From NCBI GenBank assembly GCA_019279435.1, contig JAAALK010000287.1, forward strand, positions 82,587,886 to 82,651,885: DNA of 64,000 nt, given 5' to 3'. The stretch is from Zizania palustris (taxonomy: Eukaryota; Streptophyta; Magnoliopsida; Poales; Poaceae). Position 1 is the stretch's first letter, and every line of letters begins with the position of its first letter. Below, in pieces: positions 55,202 to 64,000 of this stretch. The notes below the pieces were generated by a model. The model did no database searches. It had not been told where the DNA came from and was given only the letters and a program-made list of their open reading frames with translations. A program made the position numbers and the translations under genes.

Positions 55202-56695
55202 CTATGGACTTGACTGAGGGGGCTCGATCGTAGTGGAAGAAGTGATCAGAGGTCCGCCCTCATCCTCAGTCGAAGTCTCAGAAGGTGTGGGCTCTGCGGG
55301 GGATGCAGAAGGCCCACCCTCATCAGCAGCTGGAGTATCCTCATCTTCGTCGAAGATGGACTCTCCGAGCTCATCATCACCAGAAAGCTCAAAAGAAGGG
55401 GTCAAAGAAGGCAAGGACTCATCAAATGAAACTTCACAAGTCTCGACAAGCAGCTGGGATTCGAGGTTCCAAACACGAAAACCTCGAGAATGCAAAGCAT
55501 AGCCAAGAAAAACACCATCCCAGCAACGAGACTCAAACTTGTCCAAATGCCCTCCCTTCTTGAGCACAAAGCACTTGCAGCCAAACGCTCGCAAGTGGCT
55601 CACCTTGGGCTGTCTGCCAAACCGCAATTCATATGAAGTCTTACCAAGGTAAGCTCTAAGAAAGATGCGGTTGGCCAGATAGCAAGCCGTGTTCATGGCT
55701 TCAGCCCAAAAACGCCTAGGAGTCCTGTGCTCATCGAGCATCGTCCTGGCCATCTCGACTAGCGTGCGGTTTTTTCGTTCCACAACGCCATTCTGTGGGG
55801 GAGTGTAAGGAGAGGAAAACTGGTGGTCCAGACCCTGATCACTACAGAAGCTGACGAACTGAGAGTTCTTGAACTCAGAGCCGTTGTCGGAGTGAATTGC
55901 TCGCATCCGACCATTGTTTTCGTTCTTCAGCTTCAAAATCAGGTCATGAACAAACTGAAACGTTTCATCCTTAGACTCCAAAAAGAAAACCCACGAGAAT
56001 CGAGAGAAGTCGTCAACAATCACAAGTGCATACCACTTCCCACCAACTGAGCGTACCCGAGCAGGACCTACAGTGTCCAAATGTAAAAGCTCGCCCGGAT
56101 ACGAAGTCATCACCTGAGTCACAGGTGAGTGAGAAGCGGCAACCATTTTCCCATGACGACAGGGATGACAGACTAGATCCTTCTCCAACTTAAGCTTGGG
56201 CAATCCTCGGATAAGGTCCATAGAGCTTAACCTGACTAGCAGATCAAAACTCAAGTGACCTAACCTCCTACGCCACTTCCAGAGCTCAGAAGAAGATCCA
56301 GCAATCAAACAGCGAGAAGGGCCAAAAGAACTAGAGAAGTCAATTCGAAAAACTTTGCCGAATGGTAAAATCTGGCAAATCAAAGACCCTCTAGAATCAA
56401 CCACAGAAGAATTACCCTTCTTAAAACGCACTTCCAAACCATCCTCAAGAAGTTGCGAAACAGAAATCAAATTGAAGTTCAAATTCTTAACCAAAGCAAC
56501 ATTCTTCAAAGAGAAATGATCTGAAATGCGAATTGAGCCTATGCCACTTACTTTCCCTTGACCGCTGTTCCCGAATGTGATGTACTCTTTGGAGCTCGGG
56601 GGAGTGAGACTGGAGAACCATCTGCGATGTCCTGTCATGTGGCGAGAGCATCCTGAGTCCATGATCCAAACATCCTCCAGTCCCCGGTCCTGCAC
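55202..56695 (-). CDS. copia-2 protease and integrase
   Basis: 497 codons without interruption. Protease active site DVWIMDSGCSRHMTG at the start. Integrase zinc finger (RRRLGHLSFD, CHPCRHGK) near residues 160-200, core with HLDTVGPA, SDNGSEF and NGVVERKNRT, then FLGYALHSRGFRVWN and an acidic Ser/Glu-rich linker. It ends at a TAG at 55202 where CAG would continue in the same frame into RT, so this is a single-point break. All catalytic residues present. Confidence 0.92.
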   Translation of the reverse strand: MQDRGLEDVWIMDSGCSRHMTGHRRWFSSLTPPSSKEYITFGNSGQGKVSGIGSIRISDHFSLKNVALVKNLNFNLISVSQLLEDGLEVRFKKGNSSVVDSRGSLICQILPFGKVFRIDFSSSFGPSRCLIAGSSSELWKWRRRLGHLSFDLLVRLSSMDLIRGLPKLKLEKDLVCHPCRHGKMVAASHSPVTQVMTSYPGELLHLDTVGPARVRSVGGKWYALVIVDDFSRFSWVFFLESKDETFQFVHDLILKLKNENNGRMRAIHSDNGSEFKNSQFVSFCSDQGLDHQFSSPYTPPQNGVVERKNRTLVEMARTMLDEHRTPRRFWAEAMNTACYLANRIFLRAYLGKTSYELRFGRQPKVSHLRAFGCKCFVLKKGGHLDKFESRCWDGVFLGYALHSRGFRVWNLESQLLVETCEVSFDESLPSLTPSFELSGDDELGESIFDEDEDTPAADEGGPSASPAEPTPSETSTEDEGGPLITSSTTIEPPQSSP

Positions 56696-56697
56696 AA

Positions 56698-57753
56698 TCA
56701 GTGTCTGTAAGTGGGAGCAAATGGTCCGGCACCAGGTTTAGCAAAAGAGCTAAACCAGTGTCGAGCCATCTGCTCAAAAGATGGAAAGCGAAAACCATCA
56801 AAAGAGTTTGGACCAAAACGCGGCTCAAAGCGCGGTCCTCGGTTCTGCCTAACCCTGCGGCCACGAGGTCCAGAACCGTAGCCAACACGGTCTGGAACTC
56901 TGCCGGAAAGGACACCACCAACTGGAGCACGGGCAAGAAAGCCGTCTCCTCTACCACCACCTACACGACGTGGCCTGGCCTCCAGCCTCTCCCCGCGTCG
57001 AGGAACACGCAGTCTACCACCCTGCTGGTAGAACTGCTCCTGATCACTACGAGCCCTCTTAGCTCTCTCAACCCGCTTCCTCCTGAAGTAGAACTCCGCA
57101 AGATGCCCGTCTCTCTGACAGTACTCACAATGATAGGTGGGCTTCTTGGGATGTGGTTGAGGCTTGGGATGTTTGGGCTTGGTGATGTTAGGTGTAGTCT
57201 TCTTGGGTTGAGAGGGTCCAGGAAGAGAGTCTAGAGAAGAGTGGAGGTGTTTGGGCTTAGGAACCCAGATAGGCTTCTTGGGTGGAGCTTTGGGTGGTTC
57301 ATGAATCACTCCATCCTTGGGCTGACAAGCCTGGGAGGTCTCAGTGGAGTGAGTCTTGGGATACCTCTGCTCTGGGGTCATTTTGCTCCACTCCACTGCC
57401 CGGCTAATGGCACTCTCAAAGTCAGTCTTGGTGTAGGTGTAACGTACCCCAAACCCATCCTGCCTCTTGAACTGCTGGATCATCATGCCAAGCTGTGGCT
57501 CTCTGGCACTGATCCAACTCAGGATAGAACGGAGGTAAAAGTTCTCATTCTGAGAATCTGCTAGCTCTTCTCTCAAGGAAGCTAGAACCTCCACCTGAGA
57601 CAAGCAGGTCTCACACTCACTCTCTACTTGGACAGACTTTTCGGCTTTCAGCTTAATCAACTCCATTCTAAGAGACAGGCAGTTCTCACAGACAGTGGGT
57701 GCAACTGACAGTGTCTCAAGCTCTAGCCTAGTCTGGGCAAGCTCAGCTCTCAC
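56698..57753 (-). pseudogene. copia-2 gag, C-terminal half with second knuckle
   Basis: Coiled-coil part first (LELETLSVAPTV), then Lys/Pro-rich stretch and the second knuckle near 57100: CEYCQRDGHLAEFY, where Tyr replaces the last Cys (TGC to TAC). An Arg/Gly-rich tail follows (RRVGGGRGDGF). The frame differs from both the first gag part and protease. Confidence 0.88.
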
Positions 57754-59453
57754 CTCTCCAAATCACCCAAATGCTCTTCGCCCTTGGATTTCAGCTCAGT
57801 TAAGGCAGCTAGATGAGTTGGGCAATGAACACAGGGTGTGACGACAGTGGCTTGAGCATCTTTCAGCTCCAGCTGAGCGCTTTCAAGCTCAGTGGCCAAA
57901 GCGTCCCTCTCATTAACCATTTCTGTGTACCTGGACTTCAGAGTCGATAGGTCACACAGAAGCACCTCACACTTCGGGCACTCACTGCTATCACCCAAGC
58001 AAGGGGAAGAAGATAGACTCTCAATTCTGCCGTTGGCCACGGCAAGCTCACTCTCTAACTCATCTATCCTCTTCTTAGCCCCCCTAAGCAGTTTTTCCCG
58101 ATATCTCAACTCCTGACGATTGCTCTCAAGTAAATCAACGATTTCGCGCTCGTAGGATGATACCTTGTTGTCGTCGTCGTCGGAATTGTCGGAGGAGCTC
58201 TTTTCTTCCTTATCCCCAAGAGCCATTGAACAGAAGCTCTTACGGGATCTTCGGCGCTGGTGTGAGCGGCTCTTCGGCTTGTCTCCGAAGGCCATGAAGC
58301 AGAGGCCCGCCGGATCATCCTTGTCCTTCCCCTTCCTGATGACGATCTCCTCATCGCTTGAGCTTGATGAAGAGGAAGAAGACGTGGACTGCTTGGAGTA
58401 GCTCTTCTCCATCTCGGCGAAGAAGGCCTTGTCGCGCTTCTTGTTCTCTCGCCGGTAGTCCTTCAGGGCCTTCTTGAAGAATCGGGTCTTCGGCTTGCCC
58501 TTGTTGAAGAATGAGCTCTCATGCTTGCCGGAGTCATGGAAGCTGCCACCGGTGCCCTTCTTGTATCCATTGCGCTTGGGGCAGTCGGCGATGAAGTGTC
58601 CTGGATCACCACACTCAAAGCATCCGGATTTTGTGCCGTGTCTTTTGAACATTCTCTTATCATAGACACGACGCACCCGGTTGTTAAAAAGACACAAATC
58701 ATCATCTCCCAATAACTCTAGCCGGTCCTCAGTGATAGACATCAAAGAGAACCCAGCACAATTCACAGAAGAGGGATCAACAGAAGGTGTAGCAAGGGCC
58801 AGGGATTTTGATCCAGAACCAGTGAGATTTGATCTCAGCTGGATATCTATCTCAGTGGCCTTCAGCTTGCTAAACAACTCAGAAATGGTCAAGGTATCGT
58901 AGGAAGTGCTCTCAACGATAGAGGATACCTTGATCTCCCAGATCTTTGGGTCCAAGGTATGGAGAACCTTGAGCGCCTGCTCGTGATATGAGATTAACTG
59001 AGCACCCTCAGCCTTGTTGTCCCGAAGATTGTTTATGATCGACTGAAAACGACCAAACAAAGCCTCAACAGATTCACCCGGCTTCTGTGTGAAATTCTCA
59101 TATTCACGCCGGTAGGTATGATAGAGCCAAGCCTTGACCTGTGCTGTTCCCTCATGGTGTGCCTTGAGGGTAGCCCAGATCTCTCTCGCAGTGGAGAGAT
59201 GACTCACACGCTCAAACTCAGTGGGACCTAAACCAGAAAACAGAATGTTCACAGCCTTACTGTTGCTCAGATGCTGAGCAATGATACCAGCAGTACCCTG
59301 CTCAGTAACTGGCAATATGACAAATGTGGTGTGAACGCAAATGTCCCAAATGTCCGAACCCTGGCTCATGAGATAGGCTCGCATGCGAGTCTTCCAATAG
59401 TTATAGCCATAGGCTTCCAAGGACGGGACCTTGCCAGGAGAAGTCATGGTCAC
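57750..59453 (-). CDS. copia-2 gag, N-terminal two thirds
   Basis: 567 codons; of two nearby ATGs, the one at 59447 (MTSPGKVPSLEAYGYNY) fits best. Capsid-like region to about residue 240 (REIWATLKAHHEGTAQVK, YDTLTISELFSKLKATE), knuckle CFECGDPGHFIADC near residue 280, poly-Ser/Asp patches, then the start of a coiled coil. It stops at 57750 by frameshift and the protein sense continues in 57753-56698. About 60 percent similar by eye to copia-3, less to copia-1. Confidence 0.9.
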   Translation of the reverse strand: MTMTSPGKVPSLEAYGYNYWKTRMRAYLMSQGSDIWDICVHTTFVILPVTEQGTAGIIAQHLSNSKAVNILFSGLGPTEFERVSHLSTAREIWATLKAHHEGTAQVKAWLYHTYRREYENFTQKPGESVEALFGRFQSIINNLRDNKAEGAQLISYHEQALKVLHTLDPKIWEIKVSSIVESTSYDTLTISELFSKLKATEIDIQLRSNLTGSGSKSLALATPSVDPSSVNCAGFSLMSITEDRLELLGDDDLCLFNNRVRRVYDKRMFKRHGTKSGCFECGDPGHFIADCPKRNGYKKGTGGSFHDSGKHESSFFNKGKPKTRFFKKALKDYRRENKKRDKAFFAEMEKSYSKQSTSSSSSSSSSDEEIVIRKGKDKDDPAGLCFMAFGDKPKSRSHQRRRSRKSFCSMALGDKEEKSSSDNSDDDDNKVSSYEREIVDLLESNRQELRYREKLLRGAKKRIDELESELAVANGRIESLSSSPCLGDSSECPKCEVLLCDLSTLKSRYTEMVNERDALATELESAQLELKDAQATVVTPCVHCPTHLAALTELKSKGEEHLGDLER

Positions 59454-59498
59454 TACTGGGGTTTAGAACCGGTTAAGGTATGGAAAAACCCTAACCTC

Positions 59499-59510
59499 GC
59501 TCTGATACCA
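59499..59510 (-). other. copia-2 primer-binding site, initiator Met-tRNA
   Basis: The minus strand reads TGGTATCAGAGC two bases after the LTR end, a perfect match to the common plant Met-tRNA primer site. Confidence 0.92.
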
Positions 59511-59512
59511 CT

Positions 59513-61515
59513 TGTAGCACCGAAAGTAGCGACTAGAGGGGGGGGGGGGGTGAATGGGCGCCTTAAAAATTCTTTCGAATCAATGGCCTGTTCCCAATAC
59601 CCAACACACCTCAAAAGACTAAGCAGCAGAAAATAAACAGATAGCCTAAGTCTAAAGGTATCTAGCCTAGAAGCAACTGAGGTTAAACAGGGAAATACCA
59701 AAACAGTGCAACTAGGCAGATGGACAAAGCATACTAGACATGTCAGGCTAGACTTCTCAATGAAATGATCTAAGTATATATATATAACGTGAGATGAGAA
59801 GTTACTATTCAGTTTTGTCTCCTGTTAGGAACTCGGCGAAGCCTGCTTCGCTGGACGAGGTCTGCATCGAAGGTCGAGGTCTACTTCGCTGGTCGAAGTC
59901 TGGTTCGGAGGTGGTAGTCGAAGTCTGTCGAAGGTGTTGTGAAAATGCCGAAGGTAGGAATCGAAGTATGATTCGAAGCGAAGTAAGAGAAAGTCGGAGC
60001 CTGCTTCGAAGTATGTACTCCGAAAGCAAGACTTCGAACACAGCTTCGAACCAAGTACTTCGAAGCCAAACCTTCGAACAAAAAACTTTGAACGCAACAC
60101 AGACGAACAACCTTCAAAGAAGTCGGAAGCAAAAATACTGAGCGAAGTCTAACAGAAGAACAAGCTCCGAAGCCAACTTCGAAACCCGTCGAAGTGTGGA
60201 CTTCGAAGGCCTCAAGTCGGAGTACCTTCGCACAGACGTTCGAAGTATGAGACGCTGTCAGTTTAAAAAGTACTTCGAAGTTATCATCTCAGAACACAAA
60301 ACGAAGTTCAAAACTCTACCGAACCCTTTGAGTCGAAGCACTACCTTCGAACAGCTTAGACCCGAGGAAAAACTTCACAAGGATTGTCGAAGTATATTAG
60401 GCTAGAAGACAGCACAGAAATATACATCGAAGCTATCAGCACGGAGTAAAGTTGAATAACGAAGCCTTTAAAATGACAGGTCGAAGCCTGCCTCACGAAG
60501 CTGAGGGACTTCGAACAGAGAGAGAAAAAGTGGCTTCGCAGAAACAGTCAAAAAGGCATTCAATCCAGTCTGCTTCGATCAAAAAGCTACGCTGGAAAAA
60601 GCAGAGCAGGTACTTGTGTACTGTTGCCACAGAAAAGTAGTACTACTTGCAACAGCAAGAACTAGTACTACTTGCGTGAAGAACACACGCAACAGAGACA
60701 CATCCTCAGGAATAAAATCAACATAGCACAACAAACCGAAGCTTCTTGAATCAGAGGAATCAATGCACACGCCTCAACAAAGAACAAAGGATTCAATCTC
60801 ATAGGAGCAAAATAAATGCAAGGCAAAAAAGGATGAACCAGTGCCTGGCGGCGCACACAGGAGAGAGAACGTGAGAGGCAAAATGACCCAATGGATTAAA
60901 AAGTGAATTCTAGAAGGGGTTGTTCAACCCTAGGGATTTGGGGCCCTATTTATAGGCTGCCCAACACTAGGAATATTCTACCAGCCCCTTAGGGTTTTTA
61001 CAGATGCAAGAATAAAGGAAAAGACTCTACTGCCCTTAGGTATTTTTACAGATACGACTGACTGACTGTGGGCCTAGAGTTACAGATGACTTATCCGGAA
61101 GCTAAGCTTTCGTAGCGACTACGGCTTCTCTTCTGGACAATCGGATACAAGATCGACGGTTGTCAGTTTTGCACCGAAACTGACAAAGCCTCCACCGACT
61201 TTGCACCAGGTACCCGGATTGGGCCGGCCCGACTCCGCAGCTCTCTCAGCCCGGCAATCGCTCACCGCCCGTGTACTTGAGTCAATCCTGGTCAACAGCC
61301 TAGTGGGTCTTCTACTGCTTCTGGCCCATGTACCCGGATTGGGCCAGCCCGACTTCGCAGCCTCCTCTGCCCGACAGTCGCTTGCTGCCCGTGTACCTGA
61401 GTCACACGCGGCCCATGAAACAGCAGATCTCTTCTTCTGTCCTCTTTGACTATCGTTGACAATGACTCATCACTTCTGGAGCCATGAGGCCCACGCTATT
61501 CAGCATGGCTCCTCA
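59513..61515 (-). repeat. copia-2 5' LTR
   Basis: 2003-bp partner of 50191-52195 with the same ends, TATA box (about 60948-60955), U3 duplication and TTCGAAG-rich part. Homopolymer G run and TA run differ slightly in length. Confidence 0.95.
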
Positions 61516-61520
61516 CCTGT

Positions 61521-61823
61521 GGAGGGAGAAAGGGGGAAGAGGGGCCGTTACTGTTTAAATGCATTTCTGAATAAAAATAATTACTGAAAATGATTTAAAA
61601 TGTTTGGGTTGCTTCCAAAGGTGATAAAAATTTGTAAAAAATCTCAAAAACAGGTCTTGGCCTTATGATCATATAGAAATTTTTCGAGGCTCTAGTTTGG
61701 ATTGCTTCCCTAGGTTTTTGTTTATTTGGGCATTTTCAACTTTATAGAAAATCCAAAAGTAATTCCTTCTGAAAAATATAAGTAAAATGTATTTTTACCT
61801 TTTTGGAAATTTGGGGTATTACA
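61521..61823 (-). repeat. Tekay-like 5' LTR, outer part
   Basis: Resumes the LTR after copia-2 (equivalent to 47671-47972) and ends GGGGTATTACA, followed by the target duplication GAAAC. Confidence 0.92.
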
Positions 61824-61828
61824 GAAAC

Positions 61829-62335
61829 ACCCATACAAAAGAATGAATCTACATTTTGATGGCTCCATAAAGAGAGGAGGACCTCCTAGGTATTTCAGGG
61901 GTATAGAGGTATATGACTAGGTGAAAGACAAAAATGTTATACTCGGTAAGCAAAGCCGGTCTTCCACTAGTTGTGATGGAATGTGTAATAAGCAATCTAT
62001 TTTGTGGGAACTTGAATAATGGAAATATCTCGATGTTCAACATTCCATCGATACAATGCATGTGGAGAAAAACGTGTGTGATAGTCTCCTTGGAACAATG
62101 CTAAATATGTCAGGCAAAACAAAAGATCACGAGAATGCTAGAGCGCATCTCGAGGAGATTGGTTTACGACCGGAGCAACATTCACAACAGACAGGTAGAG
62201 GAAAGTTTCTGTCTCCATCTTGAATCACCATTTCTAGGAAGGAGAGGTAGGAGTTTTGTGAATTTTTGCATAGCATTAAAGTTCTATCAAGTTACTCATC
62301 AATTATCAGCAAACTTGTCAACCTGAAGAAGCATA
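61829..62335 (+). pseudogene. CACTA transposase (TNP2 type), C-terminal part
   Basis: Continues the gene broken at 45270: FDGSIKRGGPPRYFRGIEVY, KQSILWELE, HSIDTMHVEKNVCDSLLGTM, LNMSGKTKDHENAR, LEEIGLRPEQ, then after a shift KVLSSYSSIISKLVNLKK. The HVEKNV block is a family hallmark. Similarity fades near 62335; the rest of the transposase and the 3' terminus are not seen. Confidence 0.85.
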
Positions 62336-62844
62336 CAATGGATTGGCTCCACCAGTCACTGATGACTCCCGCTTATGGGGCCCGAAGTGAATCAGTACAC
62401 TTTTAATTATTTCAACCCTAACCCTAGCCTCTTGCACCATCGTCGTCACCTTCGTGCTCCTTGCTGCCCCCACCATTCTCCATTCCATCGTGCATGACTA
62501 TCCGTTACGTCCCACGTGGCATCTGTTTCACCGTCCATTCCATCGCATGTGACCTCTGCTCTGTCATCCGTTCCGTCGTGCGTAGCCTCCATTCCACCGT
62601 GCGTAGCCTCCGTTCCGCAGTTCCTAGTCACTGTGTGCCACCTCGGTTTTATCCTTCTCGTCCAAAGGTCCTCCTCAATTTTGTGCTCAATTTTAGCTCT
62701 TTGAGGGTTAATTAATTTCCTCAATGAAGATAATGCTACTAATTTGTGCAATTTGAGGATGTGTGTGACAATTTAGTTTAATTTTGTTGTTTTCACAAAT
62801 TTATTAATGCAATGCAACGCTCTCTAATTAATTTTGGTTGTATG
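62336..62844. other. Unassigned DNA
   Basis: About 0.5 kb. The first part (62410-62700) is C/T-rich with an imperfect direct repeat, CGTGCGTAGCCTCC at about 62576 and 62598. Short open frames on both strands have no recognisable content. It may be a remnant of the CACTA element or of DNA it carried. Confidence 0.4.
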
Positions 62845-64000
62845 AGACATTTGTATTGCACCCTAGTGATAGATAAAAAAACTCCAAGGGTTGTTGATCT
62901 CATCAGTGATAAATCTTATTCATGCAAGCAATCAAAGAACGAGCAAGAACAAGAAAAAAAGAAACTAGTATTGCTAGATATGGAAGGCATACAAATGGAT
63001 AATTGGGGTTATGAAACGTGAAATTAGCGATCTAACCGATCACAAGTTTACACAAAAAAGTAGCATTGGCTAATATTTACTCTAATCAAAACCCAAATTA
63101 CAACTGTAGTCTCTAGGGGTATTTATAGCCCTAGGGACGTTCTCAAAATTTGAAAACTTATTACGTATGGAAAGTACTAACTATTTCCTAAACCGATTGA
63201 CCAGAAAAGGAAACATAGATTCATACGCCATGGATTGGATTTTTCGGAGGATTAAATATATTATCTTCCATGTAGACACCCTCAGCTTTCCAAAAAGTTC
63301 AAGATCATCTGAATTTTGTATGATCTAAAATAGAAAACAAACGACTGAATCTGAAGATGACTATGAAAGTAAACTTAAATATCTTGTTGTAAGCTTTCCA
63401 AAAAGTATCAAAACTCTCCGATCCGAGTTTATATGTGCAAGATATGATAGTTTTAGTAACACATGCATAGTCTGCCCGAATTCTACTTGAATTCCAATAA
63501 AACAAACCGACACCAATTTGATTTGAACTCGAAAACTAAGGGATCAAATACCCTAAACACTTGATATACATACCAAAACATGGTTCTATAAATGTGACAA
63601 GAACTCCAAACTCTAAATGAAATAAACACTAAGACGTACAACTTCACACGATGATACAACCAAAAACTCAAATAAGCTGATACCGAGCAGAACTAGTAAA
63701 AGGCACAAAGAGGCTTGGTTCTTGCGTAAACTATTTTTTTGTGTGCCTTTTTTCCGGATTGTAGAAAAAAAATGACAACTCAAAATCTCTCACATATCAA
63801 CTATAGCTCTAATACCACTTGATGAGTAACTTGGGTGGCCCGATCTTTCGGTGAGTTGATAATATAATTTCGATTGGTAGAAGATGACGTTGACGATCCT
63901 ACTAAAACCGTACAAGACATTTGTGCTGAGCCTTAGCGATCGATACACCAAATACAAGGGTTGTTGATCTTAACGGTGATCAACCCTATTCCTGCAAGCA
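62845..64000 (-). mobile_element. CRM-like element, compact or deleted, running off the right edge
   Basis: A start of LTR at 63820 (TGATGAGTAACTTGGGTGGC) parallels the CRM-2 LTR end, with the shared core GACGTTGACGATCC at 63886. Next to it the minus strand reads TGGTATTAGAGC (63806-63817), a Met-tRNA primer site with one mismatch. A second copy of LTR interior begins near 62845 (GACATTTGT; AAGGGTTGTTGATC at 62888 against 63956). A minus-strand TATA box (GGCTATAAATACC) lies near 63117-63129. No gag or pol fits in between. Confidence 0.6.

Larger units (their letters stand above)
50191..61515 (-). mobile_element. SIRE-type Ty1/copia retrotransposon (copia-2), structurally complete
   Basis: 11,325 bp flanked by CCTGT at 50186-50190 and 61516-61520. 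LTRs at 50191-52195 (2005 bp) and 59513-61515 (2003 bp) differ at roughly 35-40 positions by eye, about 2 percent, making this one of the youngest insertions. Minus-strand order: Met-tRNA primer site, gag, protease, integrase, RT, RNase H, 1.3-kb spacer with purine tracts. Gag and pol need several frame changes, so the copy is defective though nearly full length. Confidence 0.96.
45271..61823 (-). mobile_element. Tekay-like Ty3/gypsy element, interior mostly deleted and split by copia-2
   Basis: Flanked by GAAAC at 45266-45270 and 61824-61828. Full LTR at 45271-47972, a 363-bp pol remnant with a chromodomain, then a second LTR copy (48336-50190 plus 61521-61823) lacking 576 bp at its pol-side end. 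TGTAATACCCC start, 2.7-kb LTRs and a chromodomain after integrase point to the Tekay/Del group. Gag, protease, RT, RNase H, integrase and the primer site are gone. Confidence 0.92.
35703..62335 (+). mobile_element. CACTA (En/Spm) DNA transposon, broken into three islands by later insertions
   Basis: Own sequence: 35703-35811, 43255-45270 and 61829-about 62335, under 3 kb in all. Subterminal TAGTGAC/GTCACTA repeats flank the CRM-2 insertion, and a TNP2-type transposase gene spans the Tekay insertion (target duplication GAAAC on both sides, with the protein similarity resuming exactly). The right terminus was not found, and similarity fades after about 62335. Plus-strand orientation from the transposase. 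Confidence 0.85.

Noticed and set aside
62446..62751. Small gene in the unassigned right-hand stretch
   Set aside because: Frames on both strands are short and low-complexity, and no known motif is visible.

Overview
This window looks like intergenic, repeat-filled DNA from a flowering plant, most likely a grass or other monocot. I find no host gene, rRNA or tRNA gene. Almost every interpretable base belongs to a transposable element. The families are Tat-type Ty3/gypsy elements with a second, archaeal-type RNase H domain, CRM-like and Tekay-like Ty3/gypsy elements, SIRE-type Ty1/copia elements (Sireviruses), and a CACTA (En/Spm) DNA transposon with a TNP2-type transposase. The lineage names come from protein motifs I recognise. 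The host call is an inference from GC-rich coding style and family mix.

Layout, left half. 1-5268 is a minus-strand Tat element (Tat1) cut by the left edge, with one LTR at 4529-5268 and flanking bases ACTAC. 5274-6965 is a worn plus-strand CRM-like gag/protease fragment. At 6966 an LTR beginning TGTAACACCC has inserted. It is interrupted at 8616 by a plus-strand Tat element (Tat2, 8616-20123) that carries a 3' UTR tandem repeat array and, on the opposite strand, a decayed four-exon gene with its own TATA box. Tat2 ends abruptly inside its 3' LTR, fused through a 6-bp microhomology to the 5' LTR of a plus-strand SIRE-type copia element (copia-1, 20118-30224). Copia-1 sits in the integrase gene of an older minus-strand SIRE-type relic (copia-3, 30225-35702).

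Layout, right half. From 35703 the underlying DNA is a CACTA transposon whose own sequence survives only as islands: 35703-35811, 43255-45270 and 61829-about 62335. Copia-3 entered it one base from its terminus. A complete minus-strand CRM-like element (35812-43249, target duplication TGTTG) entered its subterminal repeats. A minus-strand Tekay-like element (45271-61823, target duplication GAAAC) split the transposase gene. The Tekay-like element has lost nearly all of its interior, keeping only the chromodomain end of pol. Its second LTR is split by a complete minus-strand SIRE-type element (copia-2, 50191-61515, target duplication CCTGT). The right end holds the start of another CRM-like element with two LTR-like copies only about 1.07 kb apart.

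How it fits together. The window is a nest of elements at least three layers deep, with order of insertion readable from target-site duplications and LTR divergence: copia-2 and copia-1 are youngest (about 2-3 percent LTR difference by eye), CRM-2 is older (about 8 percent over the first 300 bp), and the CACTA element is the oldest recognisable layer on the right. No element here appears able to move on its own, because each gag-pol carries stops, frameshifts or deletions. The most noteworthy items are the antisense intron-containing gene in Tat2, the tandem repeats in the Tat1 U3 region and the Tat2 3' UTR, and the rearrangement scars that let the nest be reconstructed.
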